Source: Gnetum montanum | Lineage: Eukaryota > Streptophyta > Gnetopsida > Gnetales > Gnetaceae | Assembly: GCA_015680685.1 (NCBI GenBank) | Contig: MNCI01029103.1 | Span: forward strand, 7,530 to 49,313 | Length of the DNA stretch: 41,784 bases | Reading direction: 5' to 3' | Shown here: positions 12,060 through 24,149 of the stretch, piece after piece | Position numbering within the stretch: the first letter of the stretch is position 1 | Layout: each line of letters starts with the position of its first letter | Position numbers and translations under genes: made by a program | The notes under the pieces: model-generated | The model's input: the letters and a program-made list of their open reading frames with translations, nothing else | Told to the model about the DNA's origin: nothing | Database searches by the model: none

Positions 12060-14935
12060 ACAAGTCCTCTTTGGGAAGAGGCCAAGGTGGAGTTTATTTG
12101 ATAGTTTCCAAAACCAACAATAGCAATAGAACACTTCCATTGGGATGATGCACTAGCATGACCAAAAAATCTTGAGGTGACCTTGATAGAGGCTTGCTTG
12201 AATTAGATCAAGTTGAGGGAGGTCCAAAAAAATATTCTCTAGGAGTTAAACTTTGGCCCTTTCCTAGAGCAAGCACCAAAAGAAGTGTAGGACCAACTGA
12301 AGGCCTCTCCCATGTGGCCAATCATCACTTTCAATGGGGAGTGGTACATGGGAGAGAAATTTTTATTTTGGAATAATAGGCAACTTGGATCAATAGTAAA
12401 AATCAAGGACATATTAATGTCCTACTTGATGTAGGTCATTATTGCAATGCTTTGGTTGCTAGAAGCAGGGACAAGCCTTACTGAGATCCTAGTGCAAGTA
12501 AATCCTAGTATCAAGAAATAATGGATGCAAGTGTGCTATGGCATCGACCACAAGGAGTTTGATGCACTCACACCAGTAAAGAGGATTCATTACAAGATTG
12601 AGGCCTTCCACCTCAATCCCAAAGGCCAAGAAAAATAATTGCTTTCTCAACCTGAGCATGTGCTGCTCTAAGTGGGATATTCCCTATCAACCTTCCACAT
12701 CTGATCTATCTGAAGATGGAGAAGTGGTTTAAAGAAAATAAACATGGAAGAAAGACAATCTCCTTCCCATGCCTCATTAGGAAACTTTATCAAAGGGGAG
12801 GAATAGTCTGTTACACTAATGATACTATCAGGACCGTTTCGGCTACCAACTAAGTGGAAATGATGAGAGATAAGATGCTTGTAATCACTATCTAAGAAGA
12901 GGAGTAGCAACCACCACCTTCACCTACCACTCAGAAAACTATGCTAGACATCACTACAACCACCTAATGGTTTTACAAATACCTTGACTGGCTCTTGAGT
13001 GAATAAGAGCAACGAGCAGACATGAGTAGTAGGGACCCATCTATGTACACACTAGCAATGAGTCACCTCAATGAGGTGGCCCAAATAATTAGCTTGATGG
13101 GTGGAGGTGGATCCATTTTCTTTGCCTAAAGAATGTAGTTGCTTACAAGGTTGAATTTAAGCACCAAAGAGATCATAGTATCTCTTGTAGAATAATAGTC
13201 ACAGCTAGAAATCTTTGGGAATGTTGCAACCTTCTTGACGTGCTTTGAGAAAGGTGAGGGGGCAACTATATTAGTGATGCAACACTAAGGGAAAGAGACC
13301 GTAGTAGAGGCGGTTGCTGATTGAATAGCCAAAATGCTCAATGCACTTGTAGCATCTGCACTAGATGTCACTACACTCAATGATTTGCATATGTTCATAG
13401 GAACCACAAGCAATAGCATAAATGCAACACAACATGAAGAACTATTAGATCAACCAGTAGGAACTAGGCAACCACTTCTAGATGTCTTTGACCTTCTAGA
13501 CAATATCACTACAACCTAGTTGGAGCTACTTAAGGCAATGGACAAGAACATTATCTTGGAGAGGTAACTTGAAATAACCAAGGAATTGAATGAATGCTTG
13601 GTTATTGAAGTTGTCGAATTAAGAGCCTAGATTGTCGACCCTACATTTCTCAACCCAGCATTGACAAGAGATGAAGCTATGGAACACCAAACTAAAAGGG
13701 GTTGGGGGTGTCATGGAGATGGTGGTGTTTTATCAATCCTTGGTAGAGGCCATAGAGCATAAAATTTAGAAGGCCTTGGACTAGACTCACTAGGAGAATG
13801 TACAGTTGACTATAGAGAACCATTGCCTATAAAATGCTAATGAACATAAACAATAGTTAACTGAATTTATTCATCAATAGCAGGAGCAACTAGCTAGAGC
13901 AAACATAGAATTGAGGAGATTGGTAGTAGAGAATAGAAACCTCTCCATGGAGGAGGTTCGCACCCTTCCCTAGAAAACTATGATTAAGGTAGCTGTCTAA
14001 AAATTGGAGGCTCTCAAATTTGAGAGAGTCAGAGATCATTATAGAGAATAGGTCAATCTACAAAAAAAAAGTGCATGAAAAACACATCTAATTGATGAAG
14101 GAAAAATTGAATGAAACCCTCTAACAACTCTAGCAAAGAAGAGAATTGTGGAAACCCATTTTTTATGGGATAGATGCTTACAACAATGTAGAAATCTACA
14201 TGAAGGAGTTGCAAATTGAGGAGATGACTGAATACATGGAGCTTGCCAATCTCCATTATGAAAATCTGGCTATGTTGACTTTTGGATGGCCATGATTGGA
14301 ACTTGAGAAATAAGTGGCTAGCTTGTACTTGCTATAGAGACTGAGTTCAAGCATCACAAAGATATCAAGTAAATGCTTGCAATGGAAAATGCTAAACTCA
14401 AAGTTCTCAAGGCATGATTCACTGATCAATGATCAACTACCCAAACCCTAGCCAAAAAAATGAATGACTATCATGAGTTACAAAACATAGTTAGGGCATT
14501 CAATATCAAATTCAAACAATTCATTAGCTAGATTGTCAACATAAAGAAGATGTTCCCTGTAATGCCCTATCTATGGGATGTCCCCATTCCATCCCACATT
14601 GGTGATTCCATGTGGACTATGAATGATTCTCAAAGTAAGGAGGAGAAGATGAAGGCATTACTGGATGCCTTTTGCCTTTCACTAGAGGTTGCAACCACAT
14701 CTGCCTCAATTACCGCACATGCCTGAAGCAATCAAAGGTCCTTCAAAACCTTAGGGGCCACCACTGCCTAAGATTGTTTGACCTTCTCCACTGCCTTCAT
14801 GCCATTAGAGGAAGTGTTGTCCAATTTTTTGTAGTGATGTCATGGTGTTTAATTTTTTATCATGAACACCACAATTTTTATAATGTGTTAATCTGTACAC
14901 TCAAGCACTCGGTTTTGTCAAGTTAGTTTGTTTTG
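12060..14935 (+). pseudogene. E1 third ORF (env-position protein), broken
   Basis: A long decayed ORF in the sense direction sits between integrase and 3' LTR, where Athila-type elements carry an extra gene. The readable core at 12640-12850 (FPINLPHLIYLKMEKWFKEN, then ISFPCLIRKLYQRGGIVCY) has the hydrophobic plus FPxLIxxLCxxxGV pattern of the plant-specific 'putative plant transposon protein' domain found in such ORFs. A long Glu/Lys/Gln/Leu-rich, coiled-coil-like stretch follows (13530-14280), then a conserved end (VPIPSHIGDSMWTMNDSQSK at 14585-14640). E2 encodes the same segments. Stops are frequent, mostly TAG or TAA at likely Gln positions. No signal peptide or membrane segment is evident, so an envelope role is unsupported; the function is unknown. 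Confidence 0.65.
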
Positions 14936-15002
14936 TTAAGAGTTAGTCAATAATCCCATACCTTTCCAATTTTGTAAATGAACTCAAGGATGACTTTTCA
15001 TT

Positions 15003-15016
15003 CAACCATAGGGATA
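15003..15016 (+). other. Polypurine-tract position of E1
   Basis: The bases before the 3' LTR read caaccatagggata. The purine run is short and decayed, but it occupies the place where plus-strand priming should occur. E2 has gggggta at the matching place. Confidence 0.45.
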
Positions 15017-15721
15017 TGAATATCAAAGTGTCACATTAATGAGCCCCCATTAACACAACCTCATCGATGAGCATCCATCAATGAGGCCCTATTTATGTGG
15101 TGTTGCCCCATCAATGGGGTTGTGTCAATGTAGCATTTGCTACCTCTAAAACACCTCGTCAATGCAATCTTGTATCAAAAACTATAAATACAAGCTCATA
15201 GCCATGTTTATGGGACATTAAGTCATAGTAGTAGCCAAAATCTTGTAGTTTTTACATTTGAAAGTTAGAATATTTTCCCGAGTGCCTGCAGCATGAGTCA
15301 TTGAGTGTATAGATATTTATTCAAGCACTATTGTACCTGAGCACAAAAGTGCGTGTGGTAATAAAGATGAGCTTCTTGATAAACCTTGCAGCATTCTATA
15401 TAGTTTAGATGTTTTATTCATGCATTTAATGTTTTTAGTTATTTATTCAATGTTTCTCAATAATTAAGCTAATTAAGTAATTAAGTGAGATAAGCTAAAT
15501 AGATTAAATACATAAGTATGACCACTTTAAGCGTAAACATGTATTTTCTTGGTAATCCCAACAATGTTATTGCTTAGTGCATCTAGTAGCATAGCACTTG
15601 GTAACCCAGTAGTGGATATGTGGGTTCAGGATGTGTATAGAAAGAGGGATTGAATGCTTATGTTAGGACTAGTTAGAGATTAGTTAAATAGTTAAATTAC
15701 ATTAGTTCTCAATTTACTTCA
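15017..15721 (+). repeat. 3' LTR of E1, left part
   Basis: Starts TGAATATC and aligns with the first 700 bases or so of the 5' LTR. It stops at 15721 in the middle of the LTR, directly against the terminus of E2 (TGATGAG at 15722). The rest reappears at 30394, with about 50 bp missing. Confidence 0.85.
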
Positions 15722-16662
15722 TGATGAGTGGTGAGGTACCCCTATGCCCAACCATAAAAATCACAAGCAATCACATGCGATCTAGTCAAATTCTATGAAC
15801 TTTATCATTTCCAAAGCATTAGCCCTTTAGAAAGTGAATCTAGCCTTAAGATCAATTATTGTCCTCCAAATTACACTTGTGATGTATGTTGGTATGGTTA
15901 AGTGTAACTGAGGCATCTGATTTTTATCATTTTGTATTTTATATTGTGGGTGATCAAAATGTAGATAAAAATTAGTTTAATTAATTAATATAAATTGCTA
16001 ATTAACTAATCATTTAACTAATCCTAACATAAGTATCTATTTCCACTTTCCGTACACGTCCTGAACCCACATATCAACTGCTGAGTAACCAAATACTATG
16101 GTACTGGGTATACCAAGTGATAACGCTACTAGGATTACCAAGTGAATATGTGTTACACTTGAAGCATTTGTACTTATGTATTTAATCTATCTATCTTAAT
16201 AATCTCATTAACCCAATTGCTGGAAAATATTTGGAAAATAATTAAGAATAATTAACAAATAATTGAAAATATTGATTGCATAAATAAAGAAGCTAATCTA
16301 TCCAAAGTGCTACAAGGTTTATTAGAAAGCTCATCTTTATTGTCGCACACATTGTCGTGCTCAAGTACAATAATGCTCGAATAAAGATCTGTATACTCAA
16401 TGACTCCTGTTGTGGGCACTCAAGGAAAAATTCTAAATTTTTGATGGAAAAAATGCAAGAGCTTCACTATAATTGAAATCTTCCCTCCCATAAATTAAAC
16501 AAGTAGGTGCATATTTATAGGCAACGCATAGACACAACATCAACAAGGCATCATCCATGCAGGTCAAAATGCATCAACAAGCCTCGTGGACAAGGCCTCA
16601 CCAATGTTGTAGGCTATGTTGACAAGGCCTTATTAATGTAGCCAACCAACGATGCCTCTTCA
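15722..16662 (-). repeat. 3' LTR of E2
   Basis: Reverse complement begins TGAAGAGG and ends CATCA. It matches E1's LTRs and the fragment at 29840-30393. The reverse-complemented U3 has the family's CCTTGTYRACATAGCC-like short repeats. The tract gggggta (reverse complement of 16663-16669) is its polypurine-tract position. Confidence 0.85.
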
Positions 16663-16899
16663 TACCCCCATGACTAAATGAAAACTCATCCTCAAGTCCT
16701 TTTACAAAATTGGGAAGGTATGGGATTATTGATTAACTTTTCTTTCAATAAGACAAACTTGGCTGACTTGATAGTAAAAAATGGAGTGCTTGGGTGTACA
16801 AATCAACATATTACAAAAATGGTGTTGTTTAGGACACAAATTAAACACCATGACACAACTCATTAAAAATTGGACAAGATCAAATGGTCCTAGGTGGTG

Positions 16900-19680
16900 G
16901 TGGTTCCTAAGGCTCCAAGAGATCTTCACTGGCTTCATGCACTAGTGATGGTTGAGGTTGTGGTTGTCCTACTACTACTACAACTTCAGGTGGAAGGAAA
17001 AAAGCATCTAGCAGTGCTTTGATTTTCTCCTCCTTACTCCTACGATCATGCACTATCCACATAGCTTTCCCAATGTCGGTTGGAATGGGCACCTCCCAAG
17101 GATATGGGATTGCTGGAAACAACTTCTTAGCAATGACAAACTAGGTAGTGAATTGTTTGCATTCAATGTCAAACACTCACACTATGTTCTTTAGCTCATG
17201 GTAGTTATTCAACTATCTGGCTAGGTCCTTGGTGATGGATCATTGATCTGTGAATCTTCCTTTAAGGACTTCAAGTTCAACATTAGTAGTTTCAGGCTTT
17301 TACTTGGTGTCCTTGTAGTGTTTGAACTCAGCATCGTATAATAAATGTGAGATAGCCACTTGCTTCTCTAATTTAGACTATGGTTATTCGGTTGTCAGCA
17401 TTGCCAAGTTTACATAACAAAGATTGACCAACTCCATATATTCTATCATTTCTTTAATCTACAACTCCTTCAAGAAGATCTCTGCTTTGTTGTAGGCATC
17501 AATCCCATCAAGGATGGGTTGCCACATCTCTCTTTCTTGCTAGAGTTGCTAGAGGGCTTCATTTACTTTAGCCTTTGTCATCTAGATTTCTTCTTCATTG
17601 ATTTCTTTTTGCAAGCCAACCTAGTCCCTATAGTAATTTCTCACTCTCTTAAACTTGAGAGCTTCATTCTTCCAAGTGGTGATTTCAATGGTAGAATTTT
17701 GTTTCAAGGTGTGTACCTCCTCCATTAACAAATTTTGGTTCTCTATGGCCAATTTTCTTAATTCAGTGTTGACCCTGGTAAGTTGCTCCTACTATTGATG
17801 AATAAATTCTTGCATTTTATCTCTTTGAGCATCAACATTTCGTAGGTGATGATTTTGTGCAATTAGTGCTTCATTTTCTTGGTGCATCTAATTCAAGTTC
17901 CTTTTAATTGAATGTGTTTTAGCTTTTGCCATCGACTATTGGAAGATGGCCATTACTGCTTCCTCCTTAGCCTTTTGAATTAATTCTTAAAGTTGTTTGA
18001 TAGCTTCATCTCTTGTCGTTGTTAGGCTAAGGATTGTTTACTCTGAAAGTTGAGCATAAAGTTCAGCAACCTCCACAGCCAAGCATTGATTTTTCTCTTG
18101 GGCCATTTCTAGTTGTCCCTCCAAAATTATGCATTTGCCCCTTACATTCAGCTACTCCAACTAGGTTAAAGTGATTTTCTTTAGAAAATCAAAGATATCC
18201 AAAGTTAGTTGCCCAATTCCTACCAGTCATTCCAGCAGTTGTTCATGTTGGGCTATGTTTAATTTTCCACTAACTATGCCTACGAATGTTTGCACATCTT
18301 GGAGTGTAGATACATTTGGTACAGATGTTGTAGGTTCATTCAGTGCTTCAGCTACATGGTCAACTACAACTTCTATCATTGTTTTCTACCCTTAGTGTTG
18401 CATCACCAAGACAGATGCCTCTTCACCTTCCTCCAACCTCACCAAGAAAGTGGTAGCATTCCCATAGATTTCTAGGAATAGATGATGTGTTGCTAATGAT
18501 ACCGTTACCTCCCAAGCATTAGGATCTAACCTTGAAGGTAGTTGCATTCTTTGGATAGAGAAAATGAAACCACCCCTCTCCATATGACTAACTATTTGAG
18601 CCATCTCATTAAGGTGACTCATTGCTACCTGATACATAGATGGATCCTCCCCTCTCATTCCTGCTTGCTACTTTTGTTTTCTTAAGAGATACTCTTAGAT
18701 TTGTTGTAGATGCTCAAGGATTGAATGTGCCTTCGATGTATGTTTGAGAGTGTCATTGGAATAGTGAACAATACCTTTCCTCTTACAAACTTTTCTTATA
18801 TGGCATGGAAAGTGCAAGCTCCTCCTTCCACATTTGTTCTCCTTGAAATGCTTCTTAATCTCCAAATAAATTAGCTGTGGAAGGTTAATGAAAAATTTCC
18901 TACTTAGAGCAACACATGCATGAGTGGAGAAGGCAGTCATCTTACTTGGCCTCATAGTTGGATTGAGGTGATAGGCTGCCATCTTGAAATAAATGTGCTT
19001 TGTCAATGTGAGCACACCATACTTCTTATAAGCCACCTCATAATATCACTAGGTCCACTCCCTTTTTGCCTCAAGGTCACCTTTTGTTGATATTTTCACC
19101 GATTGTGTTTCAATGTTGGGAAACCCCAGTGCTTGTGTAATGGCATCTAATGAGTAGAACACTTGAACATCCTTGATTTTTACAATAGACCCTAGCCTTC
19201 AGCTATTCCAGAAGAGATAGGTTTCTTCCATGTACCACTCCCCATTAGTCATGATGATTGGCCACATGGAAGAGGTTTGCAATTATGTTCTAACATCCTT
19301 TGGAGCTTTCTTCAAAAATGGCTTGAAGTTTATTTCTTGAAGAATTGATCTTTGGATCTCTTGGGACTTCATGATGTCCAGAAAAGCTTAAGTTAGAGTG
19401 ACCTCAAGCGTAGGCATAGGTCCAAGTGCTTCTCCTCATTAAGATTGTTCTATATGCACTTCTTCTTTTGGAATCTGTCAAATAGATTCCACTTCGGGCT
19501 CCTCATGAAGAGGTCTCATTGCATGGATCACCTCTTATTATTCTTGGGCTTGTTCTTATTGGCCCCTTTCATTTTTACATCATTTCTCCCATGGTTGTAA
19601 GGATTCTCCTTCTTATGGGCACTTTTGTTTGGGTGCCTTCTACAATCACAATAAAACCATGGATTAGCAACCATTTTGTA
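16900..19680 (-). pseudogene. E2 third ORF (env-position protein), broken
   Basis: This is the antisense counterpart of E1's third ORF and is better preserved. From the N-terminal side, a Lys/Asn-rich start near 19660 is followed by a segment reading YSLDAITQALGFPNIETQ (about 19150). Then comes an open 113-codon piece at 19036-18695 with the plant-transposon-protein core (INLPQLIYLEIKKHFKEN, then SLHFPCHIRKVCKRKG). A second open piece lies at 18658-18392 (MYQVAMSHLNEMAQIVSHME). A coiled-coil-like region spans about 18350-17400, and the conserved C-terminal part at 17122-16907 reads VPIPTDIGKAMWIVHDRRSK and then KIKALLDAFF. Stops separate these pieces. Its function in the element is not known; nothing suggests a membrane protein. 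Confidence 0.65.
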
Positions 19681-21879
19681 ACCTTAAAATAATTAGGATA
19701 CCTTAACCCTTAAGGGTAGTTACACTTGGCTAAGTTGTAATTATGGCTAATTTAATTAACTTAATTATTATTTCTATTTATGTCTTATCATTAATAAATC
19801 ATCCTGGAGGTTGTTAGAAGGGTTAACTTGGAAAAAGTTGATGTTTATGTATAATTAAAGTTACTAACCCTTAGGGGAGTTAGAAATTTTTTTTTGAAAA
19901 TTGCATTAGAAACCTTAAGGATTATGGCCCCCACAATAAAGATATTACCTCTAGTAAGTGCAGGATCAAAAAATGAAGTGATTTGAACAAAAAATTTAAA
20001 AGTTATGGACTCTAGACGGTTTGGGGCTTTGAAAAATTACAAAAATTCCCTATGTGTTATGAGAAAATGACCAAAAATTCCAAATTGTCTGGCAGTATAT
20101 ACAAGATTTTTGCATTGCATCAATGACGCCTCAACAATGGGGCCTCATCAACAGGGTCGGCTATGTCGACAAGGCCTCAATGACACAGCTATTAACCACC
20201 ATTGACTTTCATTGACTTTGGTTAAACTTTCAAAATACAAGAAATGTTTTGATGAAATTGCAGTCAAATGAAAGCTTAGAAGATCAAGAATAGTATGAAA
20301 TCATGAGAAGAGGGTGTTGAAGTTCATAATGTTTAAAAAATGGAGAAAAATTTATTTAATGGATTAATGCAATGAAAGATTAAGGAGTATTGAGCAGTTT
20401 ACACAATGGAAAAATACAAAATATAAGATTGTAACAATGTCAAAGGTAAGGAACTTTAACTAATCAAGCCAAAAGCTATGCAGGTGGGTCCTCCCCATAG
20501 TGAGCTCATGCCCTTTTTACCTTTCAATAACCTCAACTAAGGAATTTTTGGGCCCCATAGTTGATTTAATGATCATGAAAAGTTAAGGACCAACCCAAAA
20601 GAATCCACTTAAGAATCCCAATACATCAGACTAAGACATAGAGCATAACATAGAACCCAGCAATGAGGTGAGTTATGGTAGCATGGAAGGATGATAGAGA
20701 AGGTGGAATGGAGTTCCAAATTAAGGTCATAAGAAGTCCCTTGTGGATTTGTGGTTATAATGACTTGAGAAGTCCGATCCTCGGTCCAGACCAAAACCAT
20801 CTACTTTTGGTGACTTTGCATCACCACTCTAAGACCACTCCATTCACTTGAGACAAAAGAGTGTCCCTACAAGACAACCACCATTCCATAAAGAGGAGAG
20901 AGAAGTAGGAAGTGAGAGAGAGAGGGCCTTAGTTAGAGGAGACCCTCAAGCATAGGTGTATTTCTTTCAAGTCTCATAACCAATGCTTGTAGCCCTTTTA
21001 TTTATTCGAGAGGTGTGCTTTGAATTTCCATTGTTTTTTTTTTTTTGAAATGGGAACAATGCCATGCGAGGACTTATTGATGTCAAAGGAGTATGTTTTA
21101 AATTCCCATTGTTTTTGTTTTTGTTTTTTTTCTTTTTTGAATGATGGAAACCACATTGTGCAACGACGTTATTTGTCTTCCTATCATTCGTGGTATGGAA
21201 GAGTGAGAAGTTCGCAAAAAAAAAATACTCAAGCAAAAATAAGAGTACAAAGAGTATTGAGTTCCCTTAAAGTCATACCCTTTACAAACCTTTGGATCCT
21301 TCCTAATTCTGGAACTACCAAGATCATTGATTAATTAAGAGTTTCAATAATGAAAAAGGGACCTCAAATTCCTAGAATAAGGAAAACCATAGAGTTATTT
21401 TGGATGGATGGATGACATGGACTCACTACTTGTCCCATGAAAAATAAACCATGTCAAAGCCATCGGACATCAAAATTTAAAAATAGAAACCAAACATCAA
21501 TAATCACACATTAAGCACAAACCATCATTAGTAAATAGCAAGAGCAGCATTGTGTCCTGTTATAATAAAGCAAATTTATTAGCAAAAATGAGAAAATATC
21601 ACACTTAATCAAAAGAAACACAAGATACAAAATAAAATAAAGTAAATATATAAGAAAGTGTAAAATAATCAAGAAAATATAAATGTACTAAAAATGGTAT
21701 AAATTAGAAAAATTTGAAAATCAAAAATTTGTAAAATTAAAAATGTGAAAAACAAAAAGGGTAGAAAAACTGAGAGGCCATGGTAATGGTTAGCATGAGT
21801 GGCCATCTCCCCCAAAACTAAGTTGGAAGGGGGAGATTTGAAAAATAGAATGTGGGTGTCCATCAGGTGAGGCAGTATT
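19681..21879 (-). other. E2 spacer between pol remnant and third ORF
   Basis: About 2.2 kb without a coding frame, conserved with the spacer of E1. Poly-purine/pyrimidine stretches occur at 21035-21050 and 21112-21138. A local duplication is visible (tttgaatttccattg at 21020 and ttaaattcccattg at 21098). Around 20120-20200 it carries cctcaacaatggggcctcat, resembling short repeats otherwise seen in the LTR U3. Confidence 0.55.
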
Positions 21880-22760
21880 TACACTTGCCCATCTTGGTTC
21901 TAGGAAAGGTTTACTTTGTTAGATATTGACCAACTACTTTTTATTTGGGCTGTCAGGTTTGTCTCAACACATTTCTTCAGTACTTACTCAAGTCAGTCCA
22001 AGGCTTGCTCAAAAGTAGCTCCATAGGTGGAGAAGTCATCCATGAAAACTTCAAACCACTACTAATTTGTTTTTTATAGATACTAAGGACTAAACGTTGA
22101 AATGTTGTAAGGGCATTGCAGAGGCCAAATAGCATCTTACAATATGCAAAAGTCCCCTAGGGACTCATGAATGTTATCTTGGCTTGGTCTTCTGGCACAA
22201 TTTAGATTTGGTTATAGCCACTATAACTAAGAAACTATAATAATAATTCCCAAATATGGTGTCTAATACTTGATCCACAAATGGCAAAGGAAAGTGATCC
22301 TTAAATGTTGCCATATTTAACAATCTAAAGTCAATGCAAACTTGCCATTTACCATCCTTCTTTGGTACAATTACAAGTGGGCTAACCCACTTACTATCTA
22401 TGATTAGATAGATAAATGTCACCTTGAGGAGTTTCTCTATCTCCTCGTTAATGATTTGCTTCAATTTGGGGTTTAGCAACCTTTGTAGTTGCCTTCTAGG
22501 CTTCATTACTAGGTTAGTGTAGATGCGATGCTAGCATATCCTTGGATTGATCCTTACTAGTTCTAGATATGATACAGTAAAGGTTGTTGACCATTTATTC
22601 ACCACTTTTAACAACTTTTCTTTTTGTTTAGGATCAAGTTTGGCATTAATAATGATTGGTTTACCATTCTTTAAAAATGCATATTCCATTCCAACTAGTA
22701 AATTTTTTAGTTCTAATGGCTCCTGTTTGAAGTGATTAGGGTTCTCCAACTTTTTCCAAC
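21880..22760 (-). pseudogene. E2 reverse transcriptase, truncated, fused to integrase tail
   Basis: On the - strand a pre-RT segment (22749-22531) leads into RT fingers and palm (22506-22174): SKWVSPLVIVPKKDGKWQVC, then FRLLNMATFKDHFPLPFVDQ. A frameshift hits the SFL-YSGYNQI segment at about 22215. WGTFA, CKMLFGLCNA and the FxxDD region (VFMDDFSTYG equivalent, tggatgacttctcc near 22040) can still be followed. After a block matching E1 7790 (VLKKCVETNL), the sequence jumps at about 21945 to the match of E1 9797 (aaaaagtagttggtcaa), the extreme end of integrase. Compared with E1, about 2 kb coding RT thumb, RNase H and integrase is missing. The gene is dead both by deletion and by stops. Confidence 0.8.
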
Positions 22761-24149
22761 AATTATCATCATCTTCATTAGAGAGTTGGGAATGGACTTA
22801 TTCAATTTTGTCCATGCCATCTACATATGCACAAGTTAAGCTCTTAGTTGGCTCCATGCATATTGTGCTGCTATCTGAATTAGCTATCAACCTTTGGGTG
22901 CCCTCCTGCTTTGTGGTTGCTACATACAGACACCATTGAATATTAATTTCTTATGCACACTGATTGCATGCCTTCATGTATATGCTTCTGATTGACCAAA
23001 TCCTTTGCATGCAATTACACCCATTGTCATTGTATGCAATGCATGGAATACACTTCTTCTCAATTTTTCCTAACTCATTCTCCTTAGATATTTCAAGAGA
23101 TAGATCCCTTATATCCATTCACACATTAACCGTGCTTAACCAAGCCCTTCCCATGATGATGGAGAAGTCACTTTTACAGTTGTTCACCTTGATTACAAGA
23201 AAATCCACAAGATAGGACCACCCACAAATTGTGGTTACAATGTCCTCTACTAATTCCAAAGGGACTGTAATAAACTATTTTTCTAATTCTAAATGGATGT
23301 TGCTCCTCTTAAGAGGTGGTAGGTTCCAAGCTTTGTACATATCATGGGAGATGAGGTTAACTCTGGAATCAAACTCAAGAAGAGCCTTGCATGGATTTGT
23401 CTAGAAATTTGTAGAAATATGAGTAGACTTCTTGGATCAGATCTTTTTGTAGGAAGGTTGTCAGCCTTGATCTAGTTGGAAACAACATGAGTTAGCATTA
23501 TAGTTTGGATCTTAGGCAGCACTTAGTTTGAAGGGTGCTCAAAGGTATTTGATGCAAAGGATGAGGATACTAGAGATATAGAGCGATTAGCCAGAGTAGA
23601 TTATGAGGGCTAGAGAGGACTATTGGCCTAGAAGAAAGGTTGTTTCCTTAATCAATTATCTAGACCACTTGGTTGAAAAACTAGTTGTGAGTTTATAGCC
23701 CTTGTAGTATTTCGTTGCTATGGTTGTGGAGGAATTTCACCCTGCATGGATGGAGTAGGAGATAACTAAGTTGAAGGTGGAGGTGTAGGTGTAGAGGGAT
23801 GTGGAGGATGATAAGGATACTGATATGTATTTTCCCTCAAGTAGATAGTGAATGTGTTCGGTGGTATTCCGGATAATACTAGTGATGCTAGAATGATGCA
23901 TTACTTGTCGAACTTCTAGGGGAGATGAGTTGCTAAACATAGTACCTGTATGGATCTAGTTGCCTATAAGGGTACTACTGCCTTGGTGGTGGCATTTTCC
24001 ATCATTTTGGTTGGTAGCACTATTGGTACTATTCATAAGGATGTGGAGGAGTTCCACTTGGGTAGTAATCTTATTGTTGCTAGTGGAACTATCTTGGATT
24101 GCCTTGAGGATAAGGCAATCATCTTGGAGCTTTCCTACATGCTAGGTAG
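22761..24149 (-). pseudogene. E2 protease and linker, broken
   Basis: The counterpart of E1 5661-7035. The active-site stretch at about 23390-23340 (- strand) reads LLEFDSRVNLISHDMYKAWN where E1 has LLDSSSSVTLISHDMYKA. The Asp-Ser-Gly triad is thus lost independently in the two copies. The WNLPPLKRS and VEDIVTTICGW pieces that follow identify the same protease domain. The linker to gag (about 24149-23500) is low-complexity with several stops. Confidence 0.65.

Noticed and set aside
12060-14935. Envelope protein in the third ORF
   Set aside because: No signal peptide, transmembrane segment or cleavage site can be seen in either copy; position alone is not evidence.
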